From: Synechococcales cyanobacterium PMM_0082
GTDB lineage: Bacteria > Cyanobacteriota > Cyanobacteriia > Pseudanabaenales > Pseudanabaenaceae
DNA length: 32,443 nt
Direction: 5' to 3'
Assembly: GCA_949127865.1 (NCBI GenBank)
Contig: CASBQR010000006.1
Coordinates: forward strand, 1-32,443
In this document: positions 24,111 to 32,327 of the stretch, piece by piece
Layout of the letters: every line of letters starts with the position of its first letter
Numbering within the stretch: the first letter of the stretch is position 1
Notes under the pieces: model-generated
Databases searched by the model: none
What the model was told of the DNA's origin: nothing
The model's input: only the letters and a program-made list of their open reading frames with translations
Program-made: the position numbers and the translations under genes

Positions 24111-25208
24111 ATGACAATACAAATACTTATTGTTGAAGATGAAAATATCATTGGGATGGATTTGAAGGCAACATTACAAAAAATTGGCTACTCCGTTCTT
24201 GCCATAGTTTCCTCTGCCGAAAAAGCATTTTCTATATTGCAGAAGCAAAGACCCGATCTGATCCTGATGGATATTCATTTGAAGACTTCAATGAATGGAA
24301 TTACGGCGGCGGCGGAAGTACGAAAATCTTGGGGTATTCCAGTAGTTTTTTTAACAGCTCATAGTGATGCTGCTACACTGACCAAAGCCTATGAGACAAG
24401 ACCTTTTGGTTATGTTACAAAGCCATTTCACCAAAGAGATTTACAGATCGCTATTGAAATCGCCTGCTCAAGACACGAAGCTGAGAAAAATCTTCAGATG
24501 GCAGTGACTAAAGAACGGGAATTAGGTGAACTAAAATCTCGATTGTTAGCTACTGTGATTCATGATATTCGTAACCCTTTGGCAGTAATTGGTTTGGGTG
24601 TCGATCTGTTGGAGATGAGTATTAGCGATTCGATCTCGTCCCATCAAGAAAAACGACTTAGAAAAATTCGTGATGCTAATCAATTTATTCAGCAACTTCT
24701 TAATGAGGTTCTGGAATTAGAGCATTTAGAATCTGAGAAATTAGCTTTTCGTCCTGAATCAATTGATTTAGTCCAATGGTGCATCGAGTTTATTGAGGAA
24801 ATCCAACTTTTAACTAGCAATCAGATTTCTTTCTCTTGGCAAGGTACCGAAACTCTGGTTTTTATGGATGCAATTCTACTCCAACGTATTTTCAGTAATT
24901 TGCTATCCAATGCCATTAAGTATTCTCCCCCAGATAGTCCTGTTGAATTTCACCTGAACTTAACCTCAGATTTGGCAATATTTCTAGTTAGCGATCGCGG
25001 GATTGGGATTCCCCTAGAAATGCAGGAAAGATTATTTGAGCCTTTCCAACGTGCTGTTAATGTCGGCAAAATAGTAGGAATGGGGCTAGGGCTATCTATT
25101 GTCAAAACCTGTATCGATCTTTGTCAAGGTGATATTCAAATGCAATCAACTTCAGATCAAGGCACACAGGTTACAGTTAGCTTGCCAATTTTTACTATGT
25201 CTTTGTAA
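24111..25208 (+). CDS. Receiver-histidine kinase hybrid
   Basis: A 365-residue protein with a receiver domain followed by a full kinase. The receiver (1-118) has E9 and D10, phospho-acceptor D54 in LILMDIHL, T82 in LTAHSD and K104 in VTKPF, so it is complete. A coiled linker (about 120-140) leads to HisKA, ATVIHDIRNPLAVIG with H151. HATPase_c follows with SNLLSNAIKYS (N-box), SDRGIGIP (G1) and GMGLGLSIVKT (G2). There is no output DNA-binding domain, so it probably passes the signal on by phosphotransfer. Gene order predicts that its receiver is the target of the large kinase 21 bases upstream, making a relay H1545/H1546 to D54, then H151 to an unidentified regulator elsewhere. Pairing is inference. 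Confidence 0.93.
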   Translation: MTIQILIVEDENIIGMDLKATLQKIGYSVLAIVSSAEKAFSILQKQRPDLILMDIHLKTSMNGITAAAEVRKSWGIPVVFLTAHSDAATLTKAYETRPFGYVTKPFHQRDLQIAIEIACSRHEAEKNLQMAVTKERELGELKSRLLATVIHDIRNPLAVIGLGVDLLEMSISDSISSHQEKRLRKIRDANQFIQQLLNEVLELEHLESEKLAFRPESIDLVQWCIEFIEEIQLLTSNQISFSWQGTETLVFMDAILLQRIFSNLLSNAIKYSPPDSPVEFHLNLTSDLAIFLVSDRGIGIPLEMQERLFEPFQRAVNVGKIVGMGLGLSIVKTCIDLCQGDIQMQSTSDQGTQVTVSLPIFTMSL

Positions 25209-25293
25209 CACCTCTAGAGCAGATGAATCTAAGGGTTTGACAGACCATGATTTTCATAATGAGAATTGCTGAATTAATCCACCTAACCTGAGA

Positions 25294-26952
25294 TTAGGGT
25301 TTTAAGAGTGGTAACTGCAAGAAAGAGGGAAATTGCTGATCGTGATAAATTTGCTGAGTCGCTTCAAAAAATTCACTAACAGTGCAGTTAGACGGGGATT
25401 TGGCTGTATTGCTATGTCTTTCAATTAAAGGAAATGCGGCAGAGGCGATCGCTACACCCACTCGATGACCTAGCTCAAACCCATGACAGGTAGGACGCAA
25501 TTTAATCTTATATGCCAAAACTGTCTCTGGTTCAATTAATTCTGGCTGATCAAAGGAATTCCGAAATTTTGCCCTAATTACACCCATTGTCACTAGCATT
25601 TGCCGACCATCGGGATAGATATCTAATAACCTCACTACCCAATCTGTATCAGGAGCAGAGGTATTTGCATAAAGCGTAAATTCGCCAACTCCACTAATTC
25701 TAAGATCGGTAGTTAAGGGCGGACTGATATAGGTCAGAACATCCGATCGCTGATTAATAGTTTTTTGATCGTAGGCTCCGTATGCATTGCTAGGCGTAGG
25801 AATTCGAGGATCGTAGATATAAATATCGGGAAAGGATGAAGGGGTGAGTTCGGAAATATTAGGAGTGAGCTGATTATGCTCATTTAAGTAAAATTTTTGA
25901 TATTCAGATGCTTGGTTCCACGCATTTAGGTTAAGCCAGCGATTTTCACCCATTAAAAATATTTGTACTGGCGATCGCCCGATCATGCCATTATCTATAC
26001 CTTTTAACCAATAATCAAACCAATCGATTTGCAGCTGATCAATCTTGGGAATTGCGGCATCACCAAAATTAAGCTCTCCCACCTGCGATCGCCAAGGCAT
26101 ATGCTGCCAAGGTGAGCCGATTAAAAATTGAGGCTGTTTGGTAACTTGTTTTGCTTTTTCGTAGGTAGCGATCGTGCCTTCAATAAAAATATCTGCCCAT
26201 CCAGCAATATGCAAAGCAGGGAGATCAAACTGATCAAACCGACTGAGAGGATTTAGCTCTTGCCAATAGGAATCATGGGGTTGAGAATGCCCAATCCAAT
26301 CAAAGAAGAACTGTCCCAAGGGTTCAGATTTTAGGATCTCAATTTGATTAAGGGGAATACTCTGCAACCATTTAGAAATATCTGCTTGTGCCTGTAATAA
26401 ATTTGTAGCTTGAGGTTCTAATTTATGAAAATAAGCTTGATTTTGGGTTAGTTGTAATGCCCAACTTAGAGTGAATTCGAGGGCGATCGCTCCACCAAAA
26501 TAAAACCAGCCATGATAAAAATCAGCACTTGCCATGGCGGGACAAATTGTAATTAATCCTTTTGGTTTCATCACGGCTGCTTGAAACTGGGTTACACCCT
26601 GATAGGAGAATCCATACATTCCTACCTTGCCATTACTGCCTTCTAATTCCTCTGCACACCAAGTGACGGTATCGTATCCATCTTCGTATTCATGGCGAAA
26701 CGGATAAAACTCCCCCTCGGAAGTACCGCAGCCCCTAACATCTTGAATGACGACTATGTAACCCTGATTCGCATACCAACTAGGATGGGCATAGGTAACT
26801 GTAGAGGCGATCGCTCTGCCATAGGGAAGGCGCATGAGTAAAACAGGCAGGCTTATATCTACACCTCTAGGACGATAAATATCCGCAGTGAGTATAATCC
26901 CATCTCGCATCGGAATTTTGACTTGGCGATCGACTTTAATTCTAGAGTGCAT
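25294..26952 (-). CDS. CocE/NonD family hydrolase
   Basis: A 552-residue serine hydrolase of the X-Pro dipeptidyl-peptidase/CocE group (peptidase S15-like). The catalytic core starts RQVKIPMRDGIILTADIYRP, contains DVRGCGTSEGEFYPF, and has nucleophile S116 in GFSYQG, D254 in GWADIFIEG and H284 in PWQHMPW, a complete triad. The C-terminal jelly-roll domain (about 355-552) is typical and carries DTDWVVRLLDIYPDGRQ. There is no signal peptide. Substrates for cyanobacterial members are unknown; family members hydrolyse acyl esters (cocaine esterase) or amino-acid esters and amides. It is convergent with the two-component genes; a weak CCTAA/TTAGG hairpin at 25282-25298 overlaps its stop. On the minus strand it follows the nusA-ylxR region with 41 bases between. 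Confidence 0.9.
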   Translation of the reverse strand: MHSRIKVDRQVKIPMRDGIILTADIYRPRGVDISLPVLLMRLPYGRAIASTVTYAHPSWYANQGYIVVIQDVRGCGTSEGEFYPFRHEYEDGYDTVTWCAEELEGSNGKVGMYGFSYQGVTQFQAAVMKPKGLITICPAMASADFYHGWFYFGGAIALEFTLSWALQLTQNQAYFHKLEPQATNLLQAQADISKWLQSIPLNQIEILKSEPLGQFFFDWIGHSQPHDSYWQELNPLSRFDQFDLPALHIAGWADIFIEGTIATYEKAKQVTKQPQFLIGSPWQHMPWRSQVGELNFGDAAIPKIDQLQIDWFDYWLKGIDNGMIGRSPVQIFLMGENRWLNLNAWNQASEYQKFYLNEHNQLTPNISELTPSSFPDIYIYDPRIPTPSNAYGAYDQKTINQRSDVLTYISPPLTTDLRISGVGEFTLYANTSAPDTDWVVRLLDIYPDGRQMLVTMGVIRAKFRNSFDQPELIEPETVLAYKIKLRPTCHGFELGHRVGVAIASAAFPLIERHSNTAKSPSNCTVSEFFEATQQIYHDQQFPSFLQLPLLKP

Positions 26953-26993
26953 GAAAAAATATGGGCTAAATGGAGAGTTGAACCAGGATAATA

Positions 26994-27230
26994 TTACAAT
27001 TTATCCATTTTCAGCATAGCCTCATCAAAAAGAGTTTTTGCCTTACCTGTGGTCGCTTCTTTTTCAATATCCACGTAATTGACTCCTAATTTTTTACAAT
27101 CTTTGACAAGCTTAAATACCCAATTAGGTAGACCTATGCCACCTTGCCCTGCATTCATGCGATCGTAAAGATTGCCATCACCAGCAAGCATCCCTTTAAC
27201 TGTTTTAATTAGCGATTCTCTAGGAGTCAT
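26994..27230 (-). CDS. Unrecognised 78-residue protein in the nusA operon
   Basis: A basic, 78-residue, probably helical protein: RESLIKTVKGMLAGDGNLYD, GLPNWVFKLVKDCKKLGVN, then YVDIEKEATTGKAKTLFDEA. It is not recognised. The gene starts 17 bases after the ylxR stop on the same strand, so co-transcription with rimP-nusA-ylxR is likely. No Shine-Dalgarno sequence is seen before the ATG at 27230. It occupies the place where infB follows ylxR in most cyanobacteria. It has none of the GTPase motifs of IF-2 and is not a fragment of one. It could be a small RNA-binding or stress protein; no function is claimed. Confidence 0.6.
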   Translation of the reverse strand: MTPRESLIKTVKGMLAGDGNLYDRMNAGQGGIGLPNWVFKLVKDCKKLGVNYVDIEKEATTGKAKTLFDEAMLKMDKL

Positions 27231-27247
27231 ATTTTTACTAATTGCTA

Positions 27248-27484
27248 CTAAAGCCTTGATTTCAAAGTTTCATAGATTTCAGGATTAATGGCAATTCGGA
27301 GCGATCGCCCTAGTCGATTCTTTTTTTGCGCTTTTTCTAAACATTGCAAATTAGGGCAAATATAAGCAGATCGCCCCATCCCATCATCTAGTTTAATCAC
27401 GCCATCAACTCGAACTACCCGCCAAAACTCTTGCTTAAGCCCCACCTTCTGACAACTTAAGCACCGCCGAAAATTAGGCTTCAT
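27248..27484 (-). CDS. ylxR: YlxR/RnpM family RNA-binding protein
   Basis: A 78-residue DUF448/YlxR protein. Family hallmarks are RRCLSCQKVGLKQEFWRVVR near the N-terminus, DDGMGRSAYICPNLQC (GRGAYxC equivalent), and the closing LGRSLRIAI. Members bind RNA and, in Firmicutes, RNase P RNA. Its gene overlaps the 3' end of nusA by 11 bases (nusA stop at 27474, ylxR start at 27484), so it is translated from the same message, probably by coupling. The classical order rimP-nusA-ylxR is preserved up to here. C8 and C11 form a CxxC pair, and a second Cys pair (CPNLQC) follows, which may bind zinc. Confidence 0.9.
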   Translation of the reverse strand: MKPNFRRCLSCQKVGLKQEFWRVVRVDGVIKLDDGMGRSAYICPNLQCLEKAQKKNRLGRSLRIAINPEIYETLKSRL

Positions 27485-28712
27485 CCTCTTCTTCGTAATT
27501 ATCTGAGTAATTATTAGCTTGGATTCGAGACTGTCTAAGCGCCATTTCTACTTGAACTTTTTGATCTTCAGCTTCGTAATCGTACTTAGAGGCATCTTTA
27601 ATATCAATTTTCCAGCCAGTTAGCCTTGCTGCCAGTCGGACATTTTGCCCTTCCCGCCCGATCGCTAAACTAAGTTGATCTACAGGTACTAAAACATGGG
27701 CTTGGCGATCGTCAGCATTAATCAAGCGTACTTCTTGAATTTTGGCAGGACTCAAAGCATTAGAGATATAGGTGGCAGGATCTGGTGACCAAGAGATGAC
27801 ATCAATTTTCTCTCCCCTTAACTCTGAAACTACAGCCTGAATTCTAGAACCCTTAGCCCCAATACAAGCACCAACGGGATCGACATCTCGCTCTAAAGTA
27901 TCAACAGCAATCTTGGTTCTAGCTCCGACTGAGGGCGAAGGCGGATTTGCTTCACGGGCAACAGCGACAATTCTGACAATTTCATCCTCAATTTCTGGTA
28001 CCTCATTGGCAAATAAATCGACGACCAAACCAGCATCAGCCCGAGAAACTACTAACTGGGGCTTGCGCCGAGGCACATCATGAATTTTTTTCAAATACAC
28101 CTTAATAGTCGAATTAGGACGATAGGGTCTTTCACTAGGTAGTTGCTCCCGACGGGGCAGTTCAGCTTCGACTTCAGGCTGACCGATACCGCTACTAATT
28201 GACATAATTACGGAGTCATTCTCAAACCTTAGCACCCTTGCCTGCATGACTGTGCCTTCTAAATCTTGAAACTCTTCTTGAATTAAGCGCCGTTGTTGGT
28301 CGAGTAGTTTCTGTGCCAGTACCTGCTTAGTTTGCATCGCTGCCATCCGCCCAAAATCACCTTGCTTTGGGGTTACATCTACTACCACAGTGCCGCCCGC
28401 CTGTGCCTCTGGAGCCACTTCTTGCACTTCTGCTAAGGAAATTTCATGATCGGTATTTTCCACACTTTCAACAATGGTTTTAGTGGCTAAAACTCGAAAT
28501 CCTTCATTTTCAGCGTCAAGTTCGACATCAAAGTTTTCAAAATATTCCTCTTCAAAATTGCCACCATCAGGACGATAGGTTTTGCGATAGCGTTCATAAC
28601 CTTTTAACAGAGCTTCGCGCAAAGCATTCTCTACAGCGTGTTTGGGTAGGTTACGCTCTTTGCTGATCACATCCACCATACTTCCTAAACCGGGCAAATC
28701 TACAATTGACAT
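27474..28712 (-). CDS. nusA: Transcription termination/antitermination factor NusA
   Basis: A 412-residue NusA, which binds the RNA polymerase flap and nascent RNA to modulate pausing, termination and antitermination. Recognised parts are the N-terminal domain (1-130; SIVDLPGLGSMVDVISKERN and VENALREALLKGYERYRKTY), the S1 domain (about 130-200; GTVMQARVLRFENDSVIMSI), the KH1 start (VSRADAGLVVDLFANEVPEI), and KH2 with GACIGAKGSRIQAVVSEL and LAIGREGQNVRLAARLTGWK. It ends with an acidic tail, YEEEDEA, instead of the C-terminal acidic repeats of E. coli NusA, as usual in cyanobacteria. A very good Shine-Dalgarno AAAGGAGA (28722-28729, minus strand) stands 9 bases before the ATG. The ylxR gene begins inside its end. 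Confidence 0.97.
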   Translation of the reverse strand: MSIVDLPGLGSMVDVISKERNLPKHAVENALREALLKGYERYRKTYRPDGGNFEEEYFENFDVELDAENEGFRVLATKTIVESVENTDHEISLAEVQEVAPEAQAGGTVVVDVTPKQGDFGRMAAMQTKQVLAQKLLDQQRRLIQEEFQDLEGTVMQARVLRFENDSVIMSISSGIGQPEVEAELPRREQLPSERPYRPNSTIKVYLKKIHDVPRRKPQLVVSRADAGLVVDLFANEVPEIEDEIVRIVAVAREANPPSPSVGARTKIAVDTLERDVDPVGACIGAKGSRIQAVVSELRGEKIDVISWSPDPATYISNALSPAKIQEVRLINADDRQAHVLVPVDQLSLAIGREGQNVRLAARLTGWKIDIKDASKYDYEAEDQKVQVEMALRQSRIQANNYSDNYEEEDEA

Positions 28713-28799
28713 ATTTTAAAATCTCCTTTGGTTAATTCAAATAAAAATAAATAAATAATTAGTCAGCCAGCCTTTTCGAATTAATCAGTATTAAAAAAG

Positions 28800-29240
28800 C
28801 TAATTTGACAGCTCTACTTTGGTAATTGCTTGTCTGGGAATATTAACTAAGCGTCCTTTTTGGCTAATAGTTAGATTTTCTAGATCACGACCAACTAGTT
28901 GTCCTGTCCAAGTATCATTTGCCGCGATCGCTTTTATAGTAAATCCCCGAAATGCCATAAATTCTCGATCGGTTTTAATTTCTCGATCTGTACCAGGACT
29001 AGATACCTCTAAGAGGTATGGAAAGGGAATTATATCTGATTCATCCAATGCTACCTCCAGTGATTTACTCATGCGTTCGCAGTCTTCTAAACCTGTATGT
29101 TGGCTCAGATTACGAATGTCAAGGCGCAAAGTAGCAGGATTTTTATGGGTATGCATAATCACATCAACCACCTCTAACTCTAGGGTTATGGCGATCGCCT
29201 CAGCAATTTCCATGATTTTGGGAATTAAAGGATGACTCAT
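28800..29240 (-). CDS. rimP: Ribosome maturation factor RimP
   Basis: RimP helps 30S subunit assembly. The open frame reaches 29264 (MFYSAFLFMSHPLIPKI), but MSHPLIPKIMEIAEAIAI at 29240 is the better start: the eight codons before it contain TATAGT, a plausible -10 box, and encode no conserved residues. That gives 146 residues. The first domain has ELEVVDVIMHTHKNPATLRLDI, then CERMSKSLEVALDE and YLLEVSSPGTDREIKTDREFM. The second, SH3-like, domain has WTGQLVGRDLENLTI. These match the RimP family. It is first in the rimP-nusA-ylxR transcription unit, 87 bases upstream of nusA, and follows the terminator of the YkgJ gene. Confidence 0.92.
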   Translation of the reverse strand: MSHPLIPKIMEIAEAIAITLELEVVDVIMHTHKNPATLRLDIRNLSQHTGLEDCERMSKSLEVALDESDIIPFPYLLEVSSPGTDREIKTDREFMAFRGFTIKAIAANDTWTGQLVGRDLENLTISQKGRLVNIPRQAITKVELSN

Positions 29241-29252
29241 AAACAAAAACGC

Positions 29253-29258
29253 ACTATA
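29253..29258 (-). promoter_or_regulatory. Candidate -10 box of the rimP-nusA operon
   Basis: Reading the minus strand, TATAGT (29258 down to 29253) lies 12 bases before the chosen rimP ATG. A poor -35 (TTCTGT, 29281 to 29276) sits 17 bases upstream of it. The position argues that the longer frame of rimP is not translated. Confidence 0.35.
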
Positions 29259-29294
29259 AAACACACTACAAATTTACAGAACTAATTAAAAAAC

Positions 29295-29316
29295 AAAAAA
29301 AGTGGGCTGCTCCCAC
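29295..29316 (-). terminator. Terminator of the spkB-like/ykgJ unit
   Basis: On the minus strand GTGGG pairs with CCCAC around an AGCAG loop, and the stem is followed at once by seven T residues (plus-strand A tract 29295-29301). It lies about 100 bases after the YkgJ stop and just ahead of the rimP promoter region. Confidence 0.75.
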
Positions 29317-29416
29317 CAATGCTGCATCTAAATAGTCAGACATATTGTACGCCCTTTTGCCTAGAGGGAAAAGTTAATATATCCTTCTAGCTAAAAAGCG
29401 ATCCAATGTATCTATA

Positions 29417-29779
29417 TTAAAGTATACAAGAACTACCGATCGCCTGTTCAAATCTAATTTCTTCTAGGGAATACTGCCCGTAGCGATCGTCAATCTGTTC
29501 CCGACAACAATCTATGGCAAAATCATTCATCTGCTCAGGGTCTATGCCAAACATTTCTTGAAATACTTCTGGCTCAACTCGGCAAAATCTCGGGCGATCA
29601 TCATAAATTTGACAGGTTCTCGTACCTTGATCAAAGTTAATACACCAACCATCAATACCCACCATACTCAGATACTGCTCTAACTGCAAAGGCGTTAAAT
29701 ATTCTGCTAAATCAGGGCGATCGGCTGGATCGAGGTGACAACAAGCCCCACAATTTTGAATGCATTGCCATCTAGCCAT
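29417..29779 (-). CDS. YkgJ-type cysteine cluster protein
   Basis: A 120-residue protein of the YkgJ (CxxCxxCC-type zinc/iron-chelating) family. The clusters are C6, C10, C13 and C14 (CIQNCGACC), a mid pair WCINF and TCQIY, the invariant RPRFCRVEP, CC near 92-93, and a Cys close to the C-terminus (SSCIL). The family is thought to bind a metal or Fe-S centre; its function is unsettled. Its ATG overlaps the stop of the upstream SpkB-like kinase by one base (TAATG), so translation is coupled. The pairing with a kinase that has its own cysteine knuckle suggests redox or metal sensing. A hairpin terminator follows at 29295-29316. Confidence 0.88.
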   Translation of the reverse strand: MARWQCIQNCGACCHLDPADRPDLAEYLTPLQLEQYLSMVGIDGWCINFDQGTRTCQIYDDRPRFCRVEPEVFQEMFGIDPEQMNDFAIDCCREQIDDRYGQYSLEEIRFEQAIGSSCIL

Positions 29780-31458
29780 TAAAATAACCTTTTACTTCCA
29801 TCTGGACGAATTGTTGACCAATTAGTTTTTGCTGTTGCTAATTGGTCATCGGAAATTCTAGCCCCCTTTAAATCAGCACCACACAAATTTGTCCCCCGCA
29901 GATTGGCTTGACTCATATACGCTCCTTTAAGGTTAGCCCCCGACAAATCTGCCCCCGACAAATCGGCTTTACTCATGTATGCAGACTGGAGGTTTGCCTC
30001 TTTCAAATCCGCCTGATTCAAGCAAGCTCCGCCGAGGTCAGCCTTGGTTAAAATGGCACGTTGCATCTTTGCCTGAGATAGATTACTGCCATTTAATTTA
30101 ACCTGAGTCATAATAGCGCCAATAAAACTAGCATTACTTAAATCAGATTGACAAAAGTCGGTTTCTACCAATCTAGACCGACTCATCACAATCCCAGCCA
30201 ATGTTGCCCCCGATAATGATGCCCTAGACAGATCTAAGTTCGCAAAATTCCGCTTACCATGTCCATACTCTGCCATGACTTTTTTGCCACCTTTAAGCTC
30301 ATTGCCAATGTAAGTTTGATCCCTAGTCCGCGTAAAGCTATCATCTTCTAGATTTTGTGACTTTGTCCAGCCCCGAGTAGATTGAGTGCGGGGTTTGATA
30401 GTTCTTCCAGTTGTATTCCCACTTGATGAATCTTGAGTAGAAGGCTTGACTTGACTATATTGATTGGTTCCACCTTTACTGACCGTAGTAGAGGAGCGAA
30501 AATTAGAGCGAGATGGCGTGACTGGGTTTGGGGTCGATCTTGATGCCGTAATACTTGGTGTTGACTTTGCTCCCATCGCCGCTATGACCTCTTCAGCCAT
30601 GCGGAAGCGCTGAGAAACTGAAATTTGTAGCATTTTATTAAAAATACCAACAAGATTTTCACTCATAGTGACTTCGCTGCGCCAATTAATTTCACCTGTA
30701 TAGGGATCGTGAGGAAAGTCCTTAGGCGATCGCCCTGTCATTAAATACAAACAGGTCATAGCTGTAGCATAGATATCGCTGGAATAAACAGGACGCATCG
30801 CCATTTGTTCGGGAGGAGCAAACCCCGGAGTCCCAATGGCAAAACTAGTATTTAGTCCGCCATCGTCTTCTTCAGGGGTACTTCGATTTGTTTGAGTTGA
30901 AACTGCCCCAAAGTCGATTAAAACTAGTTGGGCATCTTGTTTACGACGGATAATATTTGCAGGTTTAATATCTCGATGGATTACGCCATTTTGGTGCATG
31001 AACCCTAATGCAGGCATAATCTCTGAAAGGATTTTAATAATATCTACTTCCTTAAATAAACCTTTGCGCTCATATTCTTGCTTCAGAGTTTCCCCTTCCA
31101 CATATTCTTGAACTAGATAAAAGTTTTGAGCTTCTTCAAAATATGCCAAAAGCCTAGGGATTTGGGGATGGTTGCCAATTCTGCCTAAAGTTGTGGCTTC
31201 TCGTTCAAATAGCTCCCTTGCCATTTTAAGAACACTAGCAGATTGAGTATTTGGACGTAGTTGTTTAATTACACAGGGTGGATGTCCGGGTAAGCTTTCA
31301 TCAACTGCTAAATACGTTGCTCCAAAACCACCACGACCGAGTGGCCTAATGGCAGCAAAACTACCTTTAAGTTTGAGTGAATGACCACAGGTAAGACATA
31401 CTGTTGCCTTATCAGGATTTTCGGGTTTATTACAGGTAGGGTTAACGCAATAGCTCAC
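29779..31458 (-). CDS. SpkB-like Ser/Thr kinase with pentapeptide repeats
   Basis: A 559-residue Hanks-type kinase. It opens with a zinc-ribbon-like Cys motif, C4-C9 and C21-C24. The kinase domain covers about 33-295: GRGGFGATYLAV (41-52), K65 in VIKQLRP, HRDIKPANI with D163, DFGAVS with D182, and GTPGFAPPEQ. All catalytic residues are present. A low-complexity Ser/Thr-rich linker (about 300-385) follows, then a pentapeptide-repeat solenoid (about 395-535) of A(D/N)LxxA units such as ADLSGADLSGANLKGAYM. There is no membrane span. This layout is that of SpkB of Synechocystis, whose N-terminal Cys motif has been linked to oxidative stress. The linker could be autophosphorylated. The stop overlaps the YkgJ start. 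The trailing MS...CGHSL of the Cys motif looks complete. Confidence 0.93.
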   Translation of the reverse strand: MSYCVNPTCNKPENPDKATVCLTCGHSLKLKGSFAAIRPLGRGGFGATYLAVDESLPGHPPCVIKQLRPNTQSASVLKMARELFEREATTLGRIGNHPQIPRLLAYFEEAQNFYLVQEYVEGETLKQEYERKGLFKEVDIIKILSEIMPALGFMHQNGVIHRDIKPANIIRRKQDAQLVLIDFGAVSTQTNRSTPEEDDGGLNTSFAIGTPGFAPPEQMAMRPVYSSDIYATAMTCLYLMTGRSPKDFPHDPYTGEINWRSEVTMSENLVGIFNKMLQISVSQRFRMAEEVIAAMGAKSTPSITASRSTPNPVTPSRSNFRSSTTVSKGGTNQYSQVKPSTQDSSSGNTTGRTIKPRTQSTRGWTKSQNLEDDSFTRTRDQTYIGNELKGGKKVMAEYGHGKRNFANLDLSRASLSGATLAGIVMSRSRLVETDFCQSDLSNASFIGAIMTQVKLNGSNLSQAKMQRAILTKADLGGACLNQADLKEANLQSAYMSKADLSGADLSGANLKGAYMSQANLRGTNLCGADLKGARISDDQLATAKTNWSTIRPDGSKRLF

Positions 31459-31589
31459 AGTTAGTGTTGCTAGTAGGGTTTATCGGGCAGAATTTGTTTG
31501 GTAATCCAACAATAGTCTAATTCACATAGCTAATAAAAATATATTTTGATGCTCAAGATTGTTTCAAGCTTAATTAGCCCAATGAAACC

Positions 31590-32327
31590 CTACCAATCCT
31601 GCTCATCCGCTTCGTAATTAGATGAAGGCTCGGGGTTTCTGGGTCTTTTGCGACGGGGAGGTTGATCGTCGGTATTCCATTCGGAGTTGATGGGTGGCTC
31701 AGTGGGGCGATCGCTAGTTTCAGGGCGATCTGAGGGTCTAGGGCGGCGGGGCTTAGGGGAAACTGGACGAATATCATCTTCATCAATATCTATAACCGCA
31801 TCGGAAGGTCTCCGAGGACGACGGGGTTTTTGATCCGAGTCTGCATTTCTAGGTGTAGAGCTTCTACCATCACTTCTTCTTTCCACATCTCCCCTAAGCT
31901 CAGTTTGCTGGGCAGGTGTACCTCGCATTTGACGAGTATTTTTGGAACGCCGAGGCGCAAATTCACGATTTGGATCAATTTCGGCTCGATAACCTCTGTA
32001 GTCTGGTTCCATGGGATCATCTTCGATGGGATTCATGGGCGACCGCCTAGCTTGGGTAGATAGAGCTTGCCGCAAAATTAACGACTCTACCGCAAACCAA
32101 CCAGCAAAACCAACAACTAAGACCTGAGCTAGTTGGGTGGTAATTTCCATCCGAAAGTTAAATGCCAAGAGGATAATTCCATAAACTAGGGCGATCGCCG
32201 AAAAGAAAATATCGTGGTCTCTAGCTAGTTCAGGTCGAAAGCTACGGACAAAATATAGTCCTATTCCTCCCATGGCTGCAACAATTGCCAAAAGGATCAT
32301 TAGCGGATTGCCGCCAATATTAATCAT
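31590..32327 (-). CDS. ycf66: Ycf66 family protein
   Basis: A 245-residue membrane protein named after the plastid ycf66 frame; function unknown, confined to cyanobacteria and some plastids. Three hydrophobic segments occupy about 8-27 (PLMILLAIVAAMGGIGLYFV), 42-57 and 65-84. After residue 95 the protein becomes a charged, Pro/Arg/Asp-rich disordered tail (RRPRRPSDAV and similar), ending YEADEQDW. The tail varies widely in the family. Translation is well supported: AGGAGAG (32335-32341 minus strand) lies 7 bases before the ATG. The upstream 38-codon ORF ends in the start codon (ATGA overlap), so the two are probably translated together. The gene precedes the spkB-like gene on the same strand with 131 bases between. 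Confidence 0.92.
   Translation of the reverse strand: MINIGGNPLMILLAIVAAMGGIGLYFVRSFRPELARDHDIFFSAIALVYGIILLAFNFRMEITTQLAQVLVVGFAGWFAVESLILRQALSTQARRSPMNPIEDDPMEPDYRGYRAEIDPNREFAPRRSKNTRQMRGTPAQQTELRGDVERRSDGRSSTPRNADSDQKPRRPRRPSDAVIDIDEDDIRPVSPKPRRPRPSDRPETSDRPTEPPINSEWNTDDQPPRRKRPRNPEPSSNYEADEQDW

Noticed and set aside
25282-25298. CCTAA/TTAGG hairpin between the receiver-kinase and CocE genes
   Set aside because: A five-pair AT-rich stem that includes the CocE stop codon and lacks a proper U-tract (GTTTT); too weak to call a terminator.
31473-31593. 9-bp inverted repeat GTAGGGTTT (31473-31481) and AAACCCTAC (31585-31593)
   Set aside because: More than 100 bases apart, the right arm overlaps the ycf66 stop region, and no function is suggested; expected by chance at this length.
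31574-32063. Extra ORFs on both strands across the ycf66 tail
   Set aside because: They are frame shadows of the Arg/Pro/Asp-rich C-terminal tail of Ycf66.
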